Shown here: positions 25,849-35,300 of the stretch, piece by piece
Numbering within the stretch: the first letter of the stretch is position 1
Layout of the letters: each line of letters opens with the position of its first letter
Origin: Arthrobacter sp. MSA 4-2
GTDB taxonomy: Bacteria; Actinomycetota; Actinomycetes; Actinomycetales; Micrococcaceae
DNA: 64,000 nucleotides
Direction of reading: 5' to 3'
Assembly: GCF_016405885.1 (NCBI RefSeq)
Contig: NZ_JAEKGC010000012.1
Location: forward strand, 62,001-126,000
Notes under the pieces: model-generated
Told to the model about the DNA's origin: nothing
Database searches by the model: none
Seen by the model: the letters and a program-made list of their open reading frames with translations, nothing else
Made by a program: the position numbers and the translations under genes

Positions 25849-27494
25849 CACCGGCCCCGGCCGCCCACCCGGACGCCCCGCGCCGGGTGGTCGTTGTGGG
25901 CGGCGGGGTGGCAGGGCTGGCAACGGTGCTCCGGATCCGCCGTTCCCTGCCGGGCGCGCGGCTGACGTTGATCACGAAGGCCGCCCTCGAGGAGAGCAAC
26001 ACCTGGTATGCCCAGGGCGGCATGGCCGCGGTCCTGTCCGGTGCCTTCGGACGGGAGCCGTCCGGGACCGGTCCCCGGGGAGGCGGCCCGGACAGTGTGG
26101 CCGCCCACGTGGCCGACACCCTGGCCGCCGGTGCGGGCCTCGCCGCCCCGGACGCGGTCGGGCTGCTGTGCGCCGGGGCAGAGGGACAGGTGAGCTGGCT
26201 TGAGTCCCTTGGGTTCCGCTTCGACAGCGCCGACGGTGCGCTCTCGAGCGGCCGGGAGGCCGCTCACAGCGCGGCCCGGATCCTCCACGCCGGTGGCGAC
26301 GCGACCGGCCGGGCGCTGGCCGGCGCCCTGATCCGCGCGGTGCGCGCCGATCCCTCCGTGCGGATCCTCGAATCCACCTTCGTCACGGACCTGCTGCGTG
26401 CGGGCCCGCCCGGGGAGCCCCGCGTCTCGGGCGTGCGCGTCCGCCCGGCGGGCCCCGCCACCGCCGGGGAGCCCGCTGCACGGGAGATCGCGGCCGACGC
26501 CGTCGTGCTCGCCACCGGCGGGGCGGGCAGGCTCTATGAGCACACCACCAACCCGGCGGTGGCCACCGGCGACGGCGTGGCACTGGCCTGGCGGGCCGGG
26601 GCGGTGGTGGCCGACGCGGAGTTCTTCCAGTTCCACCCCACCGCGCTCGATGTCCCCGGCAGCCCGCTCATCTCCGAGGCGGTGCGGGGCGAAGGTGCGG
26701 CCCTCCGCGACGCCTCCGGAACCCGCTTCCTTCCCGCCTACCACCCGGACGGTGAACTGGCACCGCGCGACGTCGTCTCCCGCAGCATCGCGCAGCACCT
26801 CGCCGCGCGGGGTGAAGGGTGTGTGTACCTCGACGCGACCGCCCTGGGCGGCCCGTTCCTCGCCCGGCGGTTCCCCTCGCTGACCTCCCTGACGGTGCGC
26901 CACGGCCTGAACTGGGCGCGCGAACCGATCCCGGTGGTGCCCGCCGCGCACTACTGGATGGGCGGGATCCGCACCGACACCTCGGGCCGGACCTCGCTTC
27001 CCGGCCTGTACGCGGTGGGGGAGGCCGCCTGCACCGGCGTGCACGGCGCCAACCGGCTCGCCTCGAACTCCCTCCTCGAGGGACTCGTCTTTGCCGGGCG
27101 GACGGCCGAAGCCCTGGCCGCGCCGGGAGCCCCGTGGCCAGCGTTCCCAGCTGACCCGCTCGCCCTTGACTCCCCCGACGCCGGCGAACCCTTCGACCGG
27201 GCGCAGCTGCAGCGCCTGATGACCCGGCAGGCCGGGGTCGTCCGGGACGCGGCCGGGCTTGAACTGGCCGCCAAGCAGCTGGCCGCCTATGCGCCCGCCG
27301 GCAGCACCGTCGGGGAACTCGAAACCGCCAACCTCCTGCTGTGCGCGCGGCTGCTGGTGCATGCCGCCACGGCCCGCAGGGAAAGCCGGGGTGCCCACCA
27401 CCGGTCCGATTTCCCACTGGCCGATCCGCGAAAAGTTCCCGGGAGCACGGCGTACGTCCGCGCTTCCACCCCCGAGGAAGGATTCCCACAATGA
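25845..27494 (+). CDS. nadB: L-aspartate oxidase
   Basis: 549 aa from the ATG overlapping the nadA stop; the open frame extends far upstream but that part lies inside nadA. RVVVVGGGVAGLATVLRI is the FAD loop, followed by SNTWYAQGGMAAVL, FQFHPTALDVPG, GEGAALRD and GANRLASNSLLEGLVF, the succinate dehydrogenase/fumarate reductase flavoprotein family blocks. It oxidises L-aspartate to iminoaspartate for NadA. The C-terminal helical domain is present. Confidence 0.95.
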   Translation: MTPAPAAHPDAPRRVVVVGGGVAGLATVLRIRRSLPGARLTLITKAALEESNTWYAQGGMAAVLSGAFGREPSGTGPRGGGPDSVAAHVADTLAAGAGLAAPDAVGLLCAGAEGQVSWLESLGFRFDSADGALSSGREAAHSAARILHAGGDATGRALAGALIRAVRADPSVRILESTFVTDLLRAGPPGEPRVSGVRVRPAGPATAGEPAAREIAADAVVLATGGAGRLYEHTTNPAVATGDGVALAWRAGAVVADAEFFQFHPTALDVPGSPLISEAVRGEGAALRDASGTRFLPAYHPDGELAPRDVVSRSIAQHLAARGEGCVYLDATALGGPFLARRFPSLTSLTVRHGLNWAREPIPVVPAAHYWMGGIRTDTSGRTSLPGLYAVGEAACTGVHGANRLASNSLLEGLVFAGRTAEALAAPGAPWPAFPADPLALDSPDAGEPFDRAQLQRLMTRQAGVVRDAAGLELAAKQLAAYAPAGSTVGELETANLLLCARLLVHAATARRESRGAHHRSDFPLADPRKVPGSTAYVRASTPEEGFPQ

Positions 27495-28438
27495 CCCCAC
27501 CGGCAGCAGCCTCCGCCCCGTCCGCGGCGGTCTTCGAAGCCGTGATTCTCGCCGCGCTCGCCGAGGACTCACCCTGGGGCGACATCACCTGCCAGGGCCT
27601 CATCGCGCCGTCGGTTCTGGCCACCGGCGCGGTCACGGCTCGGGAGGGCGGGGTCTTCTGCGGGACGCACGTCATCGAGTCGGCAATGCGCCTGACCGAC
27701 CCGCGCATCACCGTGGAACCGCAGCTGAACGACGGCGATGCCTTCGCCCCCGGCGCCGTGCTCGCAACCCTTTCCGGTCCCGCCACGGGGATCCTTGCCG
27801 CCGAGCGCACCGCGCTCAACCTGGCCCAACGGCTCAGCGGCATCGCCACCCTCACCGCCCGGTATGTCGAGGCGGCCCGCGGAACCAGCGCGCGCATTGT
27901 CGACACCCGCAAGACCACCCCCGGCCTGAGGGCGCTGGAGAAGTACGCGGTGCGCTGCGGCGGCGGGTTCAACCACCGGTTCAGCCTCTCGGACGCGGTG
28001 CTGGTGAAGGACAACCACCTGGCCCTGCTGTCCGCGGACGGCCCCGAGGCACTCACCGCCGCCCTCGCGGACGCCCGGGCACGGCTGCCGCACACCGTGC
28101 ATTTCGAAGTGGAGGTCGACCGGCTCGACCAGATCGAGCCGGTGCTCGCCGCGGGGGTCGACACGATTATGCTCGACAATTTCTCCCTGGCCGAGCTCGC
28201 CGAGGGGGTCCGCCGGGTCGGGGGCCGCGCCCTCGTCGAGGCCAGCGGCAACGTCACGCTGGAAACCGTCGCCGCCATCGCCGCGACCGGCGTCGACCTG
28301 ATCTCCTCGGGGGCCCTGACCCACAGCGTCCACAGCCTCGACCTCGGCCTCGACTTCCGGCCCGCGGCCCCCGGCTATGCCGGCGCGGGGGCGGGGGCAG
28401 TTGCAGGTGTGCGGCTCCCGGCGGAGCTGCGGCCATGA
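27491..28438 (+). CDS. nadC: Nicotinate-nucleotide pyrophosphorylase (carboxylating)
   Basis: 315 aa from ATG 27491, overlapping nadB by 4 nt. LSGIATLTARYV, IVDTRKTTPGLRALEKYAVRCGGGFNHRF and VLVKDNHLALL are the PRPP/quinolinate site. It makes nicotinate mononucleotide from quinolinate and PRPP, ending the module. The C-terminal tail (after about residue 290) is Gly/Ala-rich and probably dispensable. The next gene again starts in the stop codon. Confidence 0.96.
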   Translation: MTPPAAASAPSAAVFEAVILAALAEDSPWGDITCQGLIAPSVLATGAVTAREGGVFCGTHVIESAMRLTDPRITVEPQLNDGDAFAPGAVLATLSGPATGILAAERTALNLAQRLSGIATLTARYVEAARGTSARIVDTRKTTPGLRALEKYAVRCGGGFNHRFSLSDAVLVKDNHLALLSADGPEALTAALADARARLPHTVHFEVEVDRLDQIEPVLAAGVDTIMLDNFSLAELAEGVRRVGGRALVEASGNVTLETVAAIAATGVDLISSGALTHSVHSLDLGLDFRPAAPGYAGAGAGAVAGVRLPAELRP

Positions 28439-29586
28439 TCTACCTCGACGCCGCCGCCACCACGCCGGTGCGGCGGGAGGTGCTTGAGGCGATGTGGCCG
28501 CTGCTGACGGGCGGTTTCGGCAATCCCTCAAGCCACCACGCGGTGGGTGAGGCCGCCGCGGCGGCCCTCGCTTCCGCGCGGGAGGCCGTCGCCGCGGACC
28601 TGTTCTGCCGCCCGGCTGAGGTCGTCTTCACCTCGGGCGGCACCGAGGCGAACAACCTCGCCCTGAAGGGGATAGCCCTCGCGGTGCCGCGCGGACGGCA
28701 CATCGTCACGAGCGCGCTCGAGCACGCCGCGGTCCGTGAGCCGCTGTCCTACCTTGAGCGGTTCCACGGCTTCCGGATCACAGTCCTGCCGGTGGACGGT
28801 GCAGGGATGGTCGACCCGGAGGAGCTCGCGGCGGCACTGACCGCGGAGACGACGCTGTGCAGCGTAATGTATGCCAACAACGAGGTCGGCACCGTGCAGG
28901 ACATCGCCAAACTCGCGGGGATCTGCCGGAGCCGGGGGGTGTACTTCCACACCGACGCCGTCCAGGCCGCGGCGTGGCTTCCCCTCGACGTCCAGGCGCT
29001 GGGCGTCGACGCGCTGAGCATCTCGGGACACAAGCTTGGGGCGCCGAAGGGCTCCGGGGTGCTGTACCTCCGGCGCAGGGTCCCGGTGGAGCCGGTGATC
29101 CACGGCGGCGGCCAGGAGCGGGGGCGCCGCTCGGGCACCGAAAACGTGGCCGGCGCCGTCGGCGCCGCGACGGCGCTGACGGCCGCCCGGCGGGGCTGGG
29201 CCGCTGCCGCGGAGGCCTCCACCGGACTGCGGGACCGGCTCACCGCCCAGGTCCTGGCCGGGGTGCCGGGCGCCGTCCTGACCGGGCATCCGGAGCGGAG
29301 GCTGCCGAACCTCGCCTCCTTCTGTTTCCCCGGCCTCAGCGGCGAATCGGTCCTGCTTGAACTGGAGCGCCTCGGCGTGGTGGCGTCGTCCGGCTCCGCC
29401 TGTGCCGCAGGGTCGGACGAGCCCTCCGCCGTCCTGCTCGCCCTGGGCCTCGACGCCGACACCGCCACCACTGCGTTGCGGCTCTCCTGGACCCGGGAAG
29501 CGACGGCGGCGGACCTTGAGGCGGCGGCCGCCGCGGTCGTCGAGGCCGTCGGCCGGGTGCGGGCCCCGCACGCCGCACGGCTCTAG
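28435..29586 (+). CDS. Cysteine desulfurase (NifS/IscS-like, NadS role)
   Basis: 383 aa starting MIYLDAAATTPVRREVLEAM. The PLP lysine is in SISGHKLGAPKGSG and the sulfur-accepting Cys in ASSGSACAAGSDEPS. It releases sulfur from cysteine for Fe-S clusters. Being fused by ATGA overlap to nadC, it probably serves the oxygen-sensitive [4Fe-4S] cluster of NadA, the role proposed for NadS-type desulfurases next to nad genes. Last gene of the nrtR-nadABC operon. Confidence 0.93.
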   Translation: MIYLDAAATTPVRREVLEAMWPLLTGGFGNPSSHHAVGEAAAAALASAREAVAADLFCRPAEVVFTSGGTEANNLALKGIALAVPRGRHIVTSALEHAAVREPLSYLERFHGFRITVLPVDGAGMVDPEELAAALTAETTLCSVMYANNEVGTVQDIAKLAGICRSRGVYFHTDAVQAAAWLPLDVQALGVDALSISGHKLGAPKGSGVLYLRRRVPVEPVIHGGGQERGRRSGTENVAGAVGAATALTAARRGWAAAAEASTGLRDRLTAQVLAGVPGAVLTGHPERRLPNLASFCFPGLSGESVLLELERLGVVASSGSACAAGSDEPSAVLLALGLDADTATTALRLSWTREATAADLEAAAAAVVEAVGRVRAPHAARL

Positions 29587-29597
29587 GCCGCTGCAGT

Positions 29598-29634
29598 CCG
29601 GCCGGTGTGGGCCCCTCGGCGGAGGACCGGCCGG
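29598..29634 (+). terminator. Hairpin after the nad operon
   Basis: Nine-base arms CCGGCCGGT/ACCGGCCGG, loop of about 19 nt, at the end of the nad operon and before the convergent SDR gene. No T-run. Confidence 0.45.
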
Positions 29635-29719
29635 CAGCGCCTGATTAGCCCCGGCTGTCCACCAGCAGCCCGCCAGCGGCCCACGTCAGGGCTGCAGCGG
29701 ATTGACAGGAGCCCGGGTG

Positions 29720-30643
29720 TCAGGTGCGCGGCTCCAGGGCCCGGTAGTCGACGCCGGTCAGTTCGACACTGCGCTCCCAGAGCCGTGCGGCGGGTTCGGG
29801 GTCGAGAACGCGCGGGGAGGGCGCGACGAGGCGGACGTTTCCGCGGGTTTCTCCGGGGCCGTCCGGCCCGTAGTAGTCCCCGCCCTCAACGTCGGGGGCG
29901 GTGGCCGCGTAGAGCACCGGAAGCGCTCCGGCCTCATCGGACTGGCTCAGCACGCCGAGGAAGCCGCCGAGCAGGTCGAGCACCGGTCCGGCCTGGCGGT
30001 TCCGCACAAGGTTGGTGCGGGCGAGGCCCGGGTGCGCCGCCGTCGCCGTGAGCTGCCACCCGGCCGCGCGTGCACGCCGGTCGAGTTCGATGGTGAAGTA
30101 GAGGTTGGCCGCCTTGCTCTGGCCGTACGCAGCCCAGGGACGGTACGCCCGGGCGGACTGGAGGTCCGCGAAGTTCAGGCGGCCGCGTTTGTGGGCGAGG
30201 CTTGAGACGGTCACGACGCGGGAATCACCGGCCGCGCGCAACTGCCCGAGGAGGAGCCCGGTCAGGGCGAAGTGGCCGAGGTGGTTGATTCCGAACTGCG
30301 ACTCGAAGCCGTCCTCGGTGAGAACCCTGCGCGGCGGCGCCATGACCCCGGCGTTATTGATCAGCAGGTCCAGTGGGTGCTCCCAGCCGGCGGCGAACTG
30401 CCGGATGGAGGCGAGGCTGGCCAGATCCAGCAGGCGCAGCTCCACCGCCGAACTGCCGCTGAGGGAGCGGACGTGCTGCTCGGCTTCCGCCCCCCGTCCC
30501 GCATCCCGGCAGGCGAGCACCACGTGGGCGCCCTTCCGGGCCAGGGCGACGGCGGCCCGGAGGCCGATGCCGCTGTTGGCCCCGGTGACAATGGCGCGCC
30601 GGCCGGTGAGGTCGGGGACGTCGTCGGGGGTGAAGCTGTGCAT
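29720..30643 (-). CDS. Short-chain dehydrogenase/reductase
   Basis: 307 aa from ATG 30643; a further in-frame ATG 54 nt upstream is less likely. RRAIVTGANSGIGLRAAVAL is the NAD(P) loop, LINNAGVMAPP the NNAG motif, VTVSSLAH the Ser, and YGQSKAANLYF the YxxxK catalytic pair. This is the retinol-dehydrogenase-like/WWOX-like SDR type common in actinobacteria. The substrate is unknown. It is convergent with the nad operon; a MarR gene follows at a distance on the same strand. Confidence 0.9.
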   Translation of the reverse strand: MHSFTPDDVPDLTGRRAIVTGANSGIGLRAAVALARKGAHVVLACRDAGRGAEAEQHVRSLSGSSAVELRLLDLASLASIRQFAAGWEHPLDLLINNAGVMAPPRRVLTEDGFESQFGINHLGHFALTGLLLGQLRAAGDSRVVTVSSLAHKRGRLNFADLQSARAYRPWAAYGQSKAANLYFTIELDRRARAAGWQLTATAAHPGLARTNLVRNRQAGPVLDLLGGFLGVLSQSDEAGALPVLYAATAPDVEGGDYYGPDGPGETRGNVRLVAPSPRVLDPEPAARLWERSVELTGVDYRALEPRT

Positions 30644-30720
30644 GGGGCCGCCTTCGCTCGTACGGCTGACCCCTGATGGGTGCCGTGCCCCCAGCATAGG
30701 GGCCGGCCGCCGGCCCCGCG

Positions 30721-31185
30721 TCAGGAAGGGCGCTCCAGCCCGGCACTGATCTTGGTGGTGAGCTGGCGGAGCTGTTCGAGTTCCTCGACGCTCAGGACCG
30801 GCCCCAGGGTCTCCTGGATCACCCGCACGTGCGAGGTGCCGATGCGCTTCTGGAGCGCCTGGCCCTCCTCGGTCAGGGAGAGCTCCACGCCGCGATGATC
30901 GTTCTTGGCCGGCCGGCGCTGGATCAGCCCCTTGGCCTCGAGCCGCTCCACCATCCGGCTCAGGCTCGGCTGGCTGATCAGCAGGTTCGCGTTCAGCTCA
31001 TTCAGCCGTGCCCACCCCGTGGCGCACCTGCTCAGGTTGAAGAGTACGTCGTAGTCGCGGATGCCGAGCTGCTTGAAGGCATCGTCTTGCCTCAGGACCT
31101 TCATCACCGCGACCTGGGCGCGGAACAGCGACTCCCACGCCTCGGCCGTGAGTCGCACGGGAGGGAGTTCCGGGCCCTCACCCAC
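30721..31185 (-). CDS. MarR family transcriptional regulator
   Basis: 154 aa from a GTG at 31185. LGIRDYDVLFNLSRCATGWARLNELNANLLISQPSLSRMVERLEAKGLIQRRPAKNDHRG is the winged helix with its wing. It overlaps the LLM oxidoreductase gene by 8 nt and is co-transcribed with it. A palindrome over that operon's promoter (32296-32309) is the likely autoregulatory target. Confidence 0.88.
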   Translation of the reverse strand: MGEGPELPPVRLTAEAWESLFRAQVAVMKVLRQDDAFKQLGIRDYDVLFNLSRCATGWARLNELNANLLISQPSLSRMVERLEAKGLIQRRPAKNDHRGVELSLTEEGQALQKRIGTSHVRVIQETLGPVLSVEELEQLRQLTTKISAGLERPS

Positions 31186-32275
31186 GCGACACCGCCGGTG
31201 AGGTTGTCCCCGCGGCGCGCCGGTTCTCGAAGGTCGGAGGGGCCGGAACCGTGGCCGGGGTGCGCTTGGCGAACTCCGCGCGCAGTGTCGGCAGGACCTC
31301 GGAGCCCAGCAGGTCCAGCTGCTCAAGGACGGTCTTCAGCGGCAGGCCCGCGTGGTCGACCAGGAACAGCTGGCGCTGGTAGTCGCCGAAGAACTCACGG
31401 AAGGTCAGGGTCTTCTCGATCAGTTCCTGCGGGCTGCCGACCGTCAGCGGAGTTTGTGAGGTGAACTCCTCAAGGGACGGGCCGTGGCCGTAGACCGGGG
31501 CGTTGTCGAAGTACGGCCTGAACTCCCGCACGGCGTCCTGCGAGTTGCGGCGGATGAAGAACTGCCCGCCCAGGCCGACGATCGCCTGCTCCGGCGTTCC
31601 GTGGCCATAGTGGGCGTAACGCTCCCGGTACAGGCCGATGAGCTGCTGGTAGTGCTCCTTGGGCCAGAAGATGTTGTTCGCGAAGAACCCGTCGCCGAAG
31701 TAGGCGGCGATCTCGGCGACCTCCGGGGTGCGAATGGAACCGTGCCAGACGAAGGGGGCCACGCCGTCGAGCGGGCGCGGGGTTGAGGTGAAGTTGCGCA
31801 GCGGGGTGCGGAACTTGCCGTCCCAGTTCACGACGTCGTTGTCCCACAGCTGGCGCAGCAGGTTGTAGTTCTCCACCGTCAGTTCGACGCTGTCCTGCTG
31901 GTTCTTGCCGAACCAGGGGTAGACCGGCGCGGTGTTGCCGCGGCCCAGGATCAGGTCCACGCGGCCGTCGGCCAGGTGCTGGAGCATCGCGAAGTCCTCG
32001 GCGATCTTCACCGGGTCGTTCGTGGTGATCAGCGTCGTGGAGGTCGAGAGGATGATCCGCTCGGTCTGGGCGGCGATGTACCCGAGCATTGTGGTCGGCG
32101 AGCTCGGCACGAACGGCCGGTTGTGGTGCTCGCCGGTGGCGAAGACGTCGAGCCCGACCTCCTCGGCATGCTTCGCAATCGTCACCATCGCCTTGATGCG
32201 CTCGTATTCGGTGGGCGCGGTCCCGTTGGTGGGGTCAACGGTGACGTCACCGACTGTGAATATGCCGATCTGCAC
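31178..32275 (-). CDS. LLM class flavin-dependent oxidoreductase (luciferase-like monooxygenase)
   Basis: 365 aa from GTG 32275 (GAGGAGACC upstream); an upstream ATG would include operator DNA. VQIGIFTVGDVT, FATGEHHNRPFVPSSPTTML, ILGRGNTAPVYPWFG and VWHGSIRTPEVAE are bacterial luciferase-like TIM-barrel blocks. It probably uses reduced flavin to oxidise a small molecule, such as a xenobiotic or sulfonate. Only a MarR gene is cotranscribed; no flavin reductase is adjacent. Confidence 0.9.
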   Translation of the reverse strand: MQIGIFTVGDVTVDPTNGTAPTEYERIKAMVTIAKHAEEVGLDVFATGEHHNRPFVPSSPTTMLGYIAAQTERIILSTSTTLITTNDPVKIAEDFAMLQHLADGRVDLILGRGNTAPVYPWFGKNQQDSVELTVENYNLLRQLWDNDVVNWDGKFRTPLRNFTSTPRPLDGVAPFVWHGSIRTPEVAEIAAYFGDGFFANNIFWPKEHYQQLIGLYRERYAHYGHGTPEQAIVGLGGQFFIRRNSQDAVREFRPYFDNAPVYGHGPSLEEFTSQTPLTVGSPQELIEKTLTFREFFGDYQRQLFLVDHAGLPLKTVLEQLDLLGSEVLPTLRAEFAKRTPATVPAPPTFENRRAAGTTSPAVSRG

Positions 32276-32295
32276 GGGGTCTCCTCGTTCGGGTA

Positions 32296-32316
32296 GATGC
32301 ATTTGCATCCATTATA
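32296..32316 (-). promoter_or_regulatory. MarR-type operator overlapping the LLM/MarR promoter
   Basis: On the minus strand a perfect -10 TATAAT (32316-32311) is followed at once by the inverted repeat GATGCA-AA-TGCATC (32309-32296), covering the probable start site 21 nt before the start codon. Confidence 0.65.
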
Positions 32317-32398
32317 CGCCGATTCGGACCGGTGCCGGCCGGGCGGGCCGGTACGGCGGCCGTACGGGCCAGGGCGGGCCATCGTGGGCCAGCGTGGG

Positions 32399-35300
32399 CT
32401 AGGCCGGCACCGTTTCCCGAGCCTGCTCCGCGCGGTCGGATGCTTCACGGCGGCGGGCGCGCAGTTCCCGCCGTCCCTCGATCAGCCGGTACAGAACGGG
32501 CACCAGGATCAGGGTCAGGGCGGTGGAGGAGACCAGCCCGCCGATGACGACGACGGCGAGCGGCTGGGAGATGAAGCCGCCCTCGCCGGTCAGCCCCAGG
32601 GCCAGCGGGGTCAGGGCGAAGACGGTGGCCAGCGCGGTCATCAGGATGGGGCGGAGCCGCTGCCGGGCGCCCTGCAGGATTGCCTCGGCCACATCCAGCC
32701 CGGGCCCGCCGTCCCGCGGCCTGCGGTACTGGTTGATCAAATCGATCAGCACGATGGCGTTCGTCACGACGATTCCCACGAGCATGAGCATGCCGATGAG
32801 CGAGGGCAGTCCGAGCGGGATGTGGGTGATCACCAGCAGCGCAATCGCCCCGGTCGCGGCGAACGGGATGGAGACGAGCAGGATCAGGGGCTGGAGCAGG
32901 CTCTTGAAGGTGGCCACCATGATGACGTAGACGATGGCGACGGCCGCCCACAGCGCAATGAAGAGCTGGCCGAAGGATTCGCTCTGCTGTGCCGCCGCCC
33001 CGCCGACCGTGGCGGTGGCGCCAGCCGGCAGGTCCACGCCGTCCAGGCGCGCGGACACGGCCGCGGTCAGGGCGCCCAGGTCATCGCCCGCTGGGGTGAC
33101 CGAGACGCGTGCCGTGCGCTCCCCGTTGGCGCTGGTGACCGTCAGCGGGACCTGGACCTCCTCGATGGTGGCCACCTCGGTCAGGGGCACCGGGCGCCCG
33201 GCCGCCGGAATGACCAGGTCCTGAAGCTGGGCCAGGCTGGAGATGGGCGTTCCCTCACCGATGAGGACGGGATAGTCGGTGGCCTCCAGCCGGAGCACTC
33301 CGGCAGGGACCGGGCTGATGCTGCCGCCGAGCAGGCCGGCGATCTGCCCTTCGGTGAGCCCCGCTGCGACCGCGGCGGCCCGGTCCACGCTGATCTGGAC
33401 CTGCGGCTGGGCGGCGGAGAGGTTGCTCGTGATCTCGCCGGCGCCGTCGATGCCCTGGAGGCTCTCGACCACCGCATCGCTTGCGCGCTGGAGGTCCTCG
33501 GGGACCGGAGCGGTGATGTTGATGTCGATGGTGCTTGAGGTGCCGAAGCCGCCCTGCTGGCTCGAGAGCGAGAAGTCCCCGGCACCGGTGAGCTGCTCGA
33601 GGTCGTCCCGGATCCGGGCCTGCAGCGCGTCCTGGTCGGCGTCTTCGTCCGTGGTGACGGTGAAGCTTGCCACCGAGGCCCCTTCGGAGAACTGGGCGGC
33701 GAACGCGCCCTGGGCGTTGCCGACGGTCAGTTGGATGTCGCGGATCGCCGGGTCCCGGGCGAGCACTTCCTCCGTGCGTGCGGCCGCCTCGGCCGTCGTG
33801 GCGAGGCTTGAGCCGGCCGGGAGGGTCTGGGAGATGCTGAAGTTGTTCTGGCCACTGCTGCCGAGCAGGTTGGTCTGGAGCAGGGGAACCATGGCGGCCG
33901 TGGCCCCAAGCACCAGCACGCCGGCGGTGAGCGTCCAGACGGGGTGGCGCTGGGTTCCGCGGAGGATCGGAAGGTAACCGCGCTGCAGCCAGGAGCGGCG
34001 TTCGGCCCGGTGGGCCTCCTCGACCGCCCGGGCGCGCGCCTGCCGGGCCGCCTCGGACGCGGCGTCGTCGTCGATGTCGGTGGTCCGGGTGCGGGGCAGG
34101 AACCAGTAGGCGAGGACGGGGATGATCGTCAGGGACACGGCGAGGGAGGCCAGCAGGGCAATCCCGGTGGTGACGGCGAAGGGACGGAACAACTCACCGG
34201 CCAGCCCGCCGACGAACGCGATGGGCGCGAACACCGCCACGGTGGTCAGGGTCGAGGCGGTCACCGCACCGGCCACCTCCCGCACCGCCGTCAGGATGGC
34301 CGTGCGTTTTTCCTCGCCGTAGCTCAGGTGCCGCTTGATGTTCTCGATCACGACGATCGAATCGTCGACCACCCGGCCGATGGCGATGGTCAGCGCCCCG
34401 AGGGTGAGGATGTTCAGGGAGTACCCGGCCGCGTAGAGACCGATGAAGGTCACCAGCAGTGAGAGCGGGATGGAGATTGCGGTGACCAGGGTGGAGCGCA
34501 CCGAGAGCAGGAACACCAGGATCACGACGACGGCGAAGGCGAGGCCGAGCAGCCCCTCGGTGGTGAGGTCCTTGATGGAGCGTTCGATGAAGGGCGCCTG
34601 GTCGAAGACCACCGTGATGTTGGCGCCGTCGCCCAGTTCCGTCTCAAGCTCCGGGATGAGCTCGCCGACGGCCCGGGAGATGCGCACCGTGTCGCCGTCG
34701 GGCACCTTCGTGATGGTGAGGCCGAGGGTTTCGACGCCGTTGGTTCGAGTGATCGAGGTGGCGGCATCGTCGGCGAGTTCGACGTCGGCGATCTCCCCGA
34801 TGGTGACCGGAGCGGCAGGGGGCGCAGGTGCCGGCTCGGCGGGCAGCGCGGTCGCCGGCTCAGTGCCCCCGGGCGAGCCCGGAACGCCGCCGGGGGAGCC
34901 AGGGGCGCCGCCGGGAACGGCGGGCGCCGGCACGCCCGGTGCAGGGAAGCCGGGGGCGGCCGGAGTCGAGGCGGCCTCCGGGGCCGGCCCAGCGGTCCCG
35001 GCCGGCTCGGAGGGCAGCACGGGCAGGCCCCGGATGTCGTCGAGGGACGCGACGGGGCTGCCGGCCTGGATGGTGAGGGACCGCAGCTCCTCCTCGAGCG
35101 TGCCCACCGGGAACAGGGCGCCGTTGGCTTCGAGGGTGTCGACGATGTCCCGGACCTGCACTCCGGCTTCGGCGAGGGCGCCGTCGCGGGGAAGCACCGA
35201 GATGTGCTGCCGCGAGCCGCCGGTGATGTCCGCCGAGCGGACCCCCTCGAGCTTCTGCAGCCGGGGAACCGTCAGCCGGGTCAGCTCGTCGTTCAGCTCG

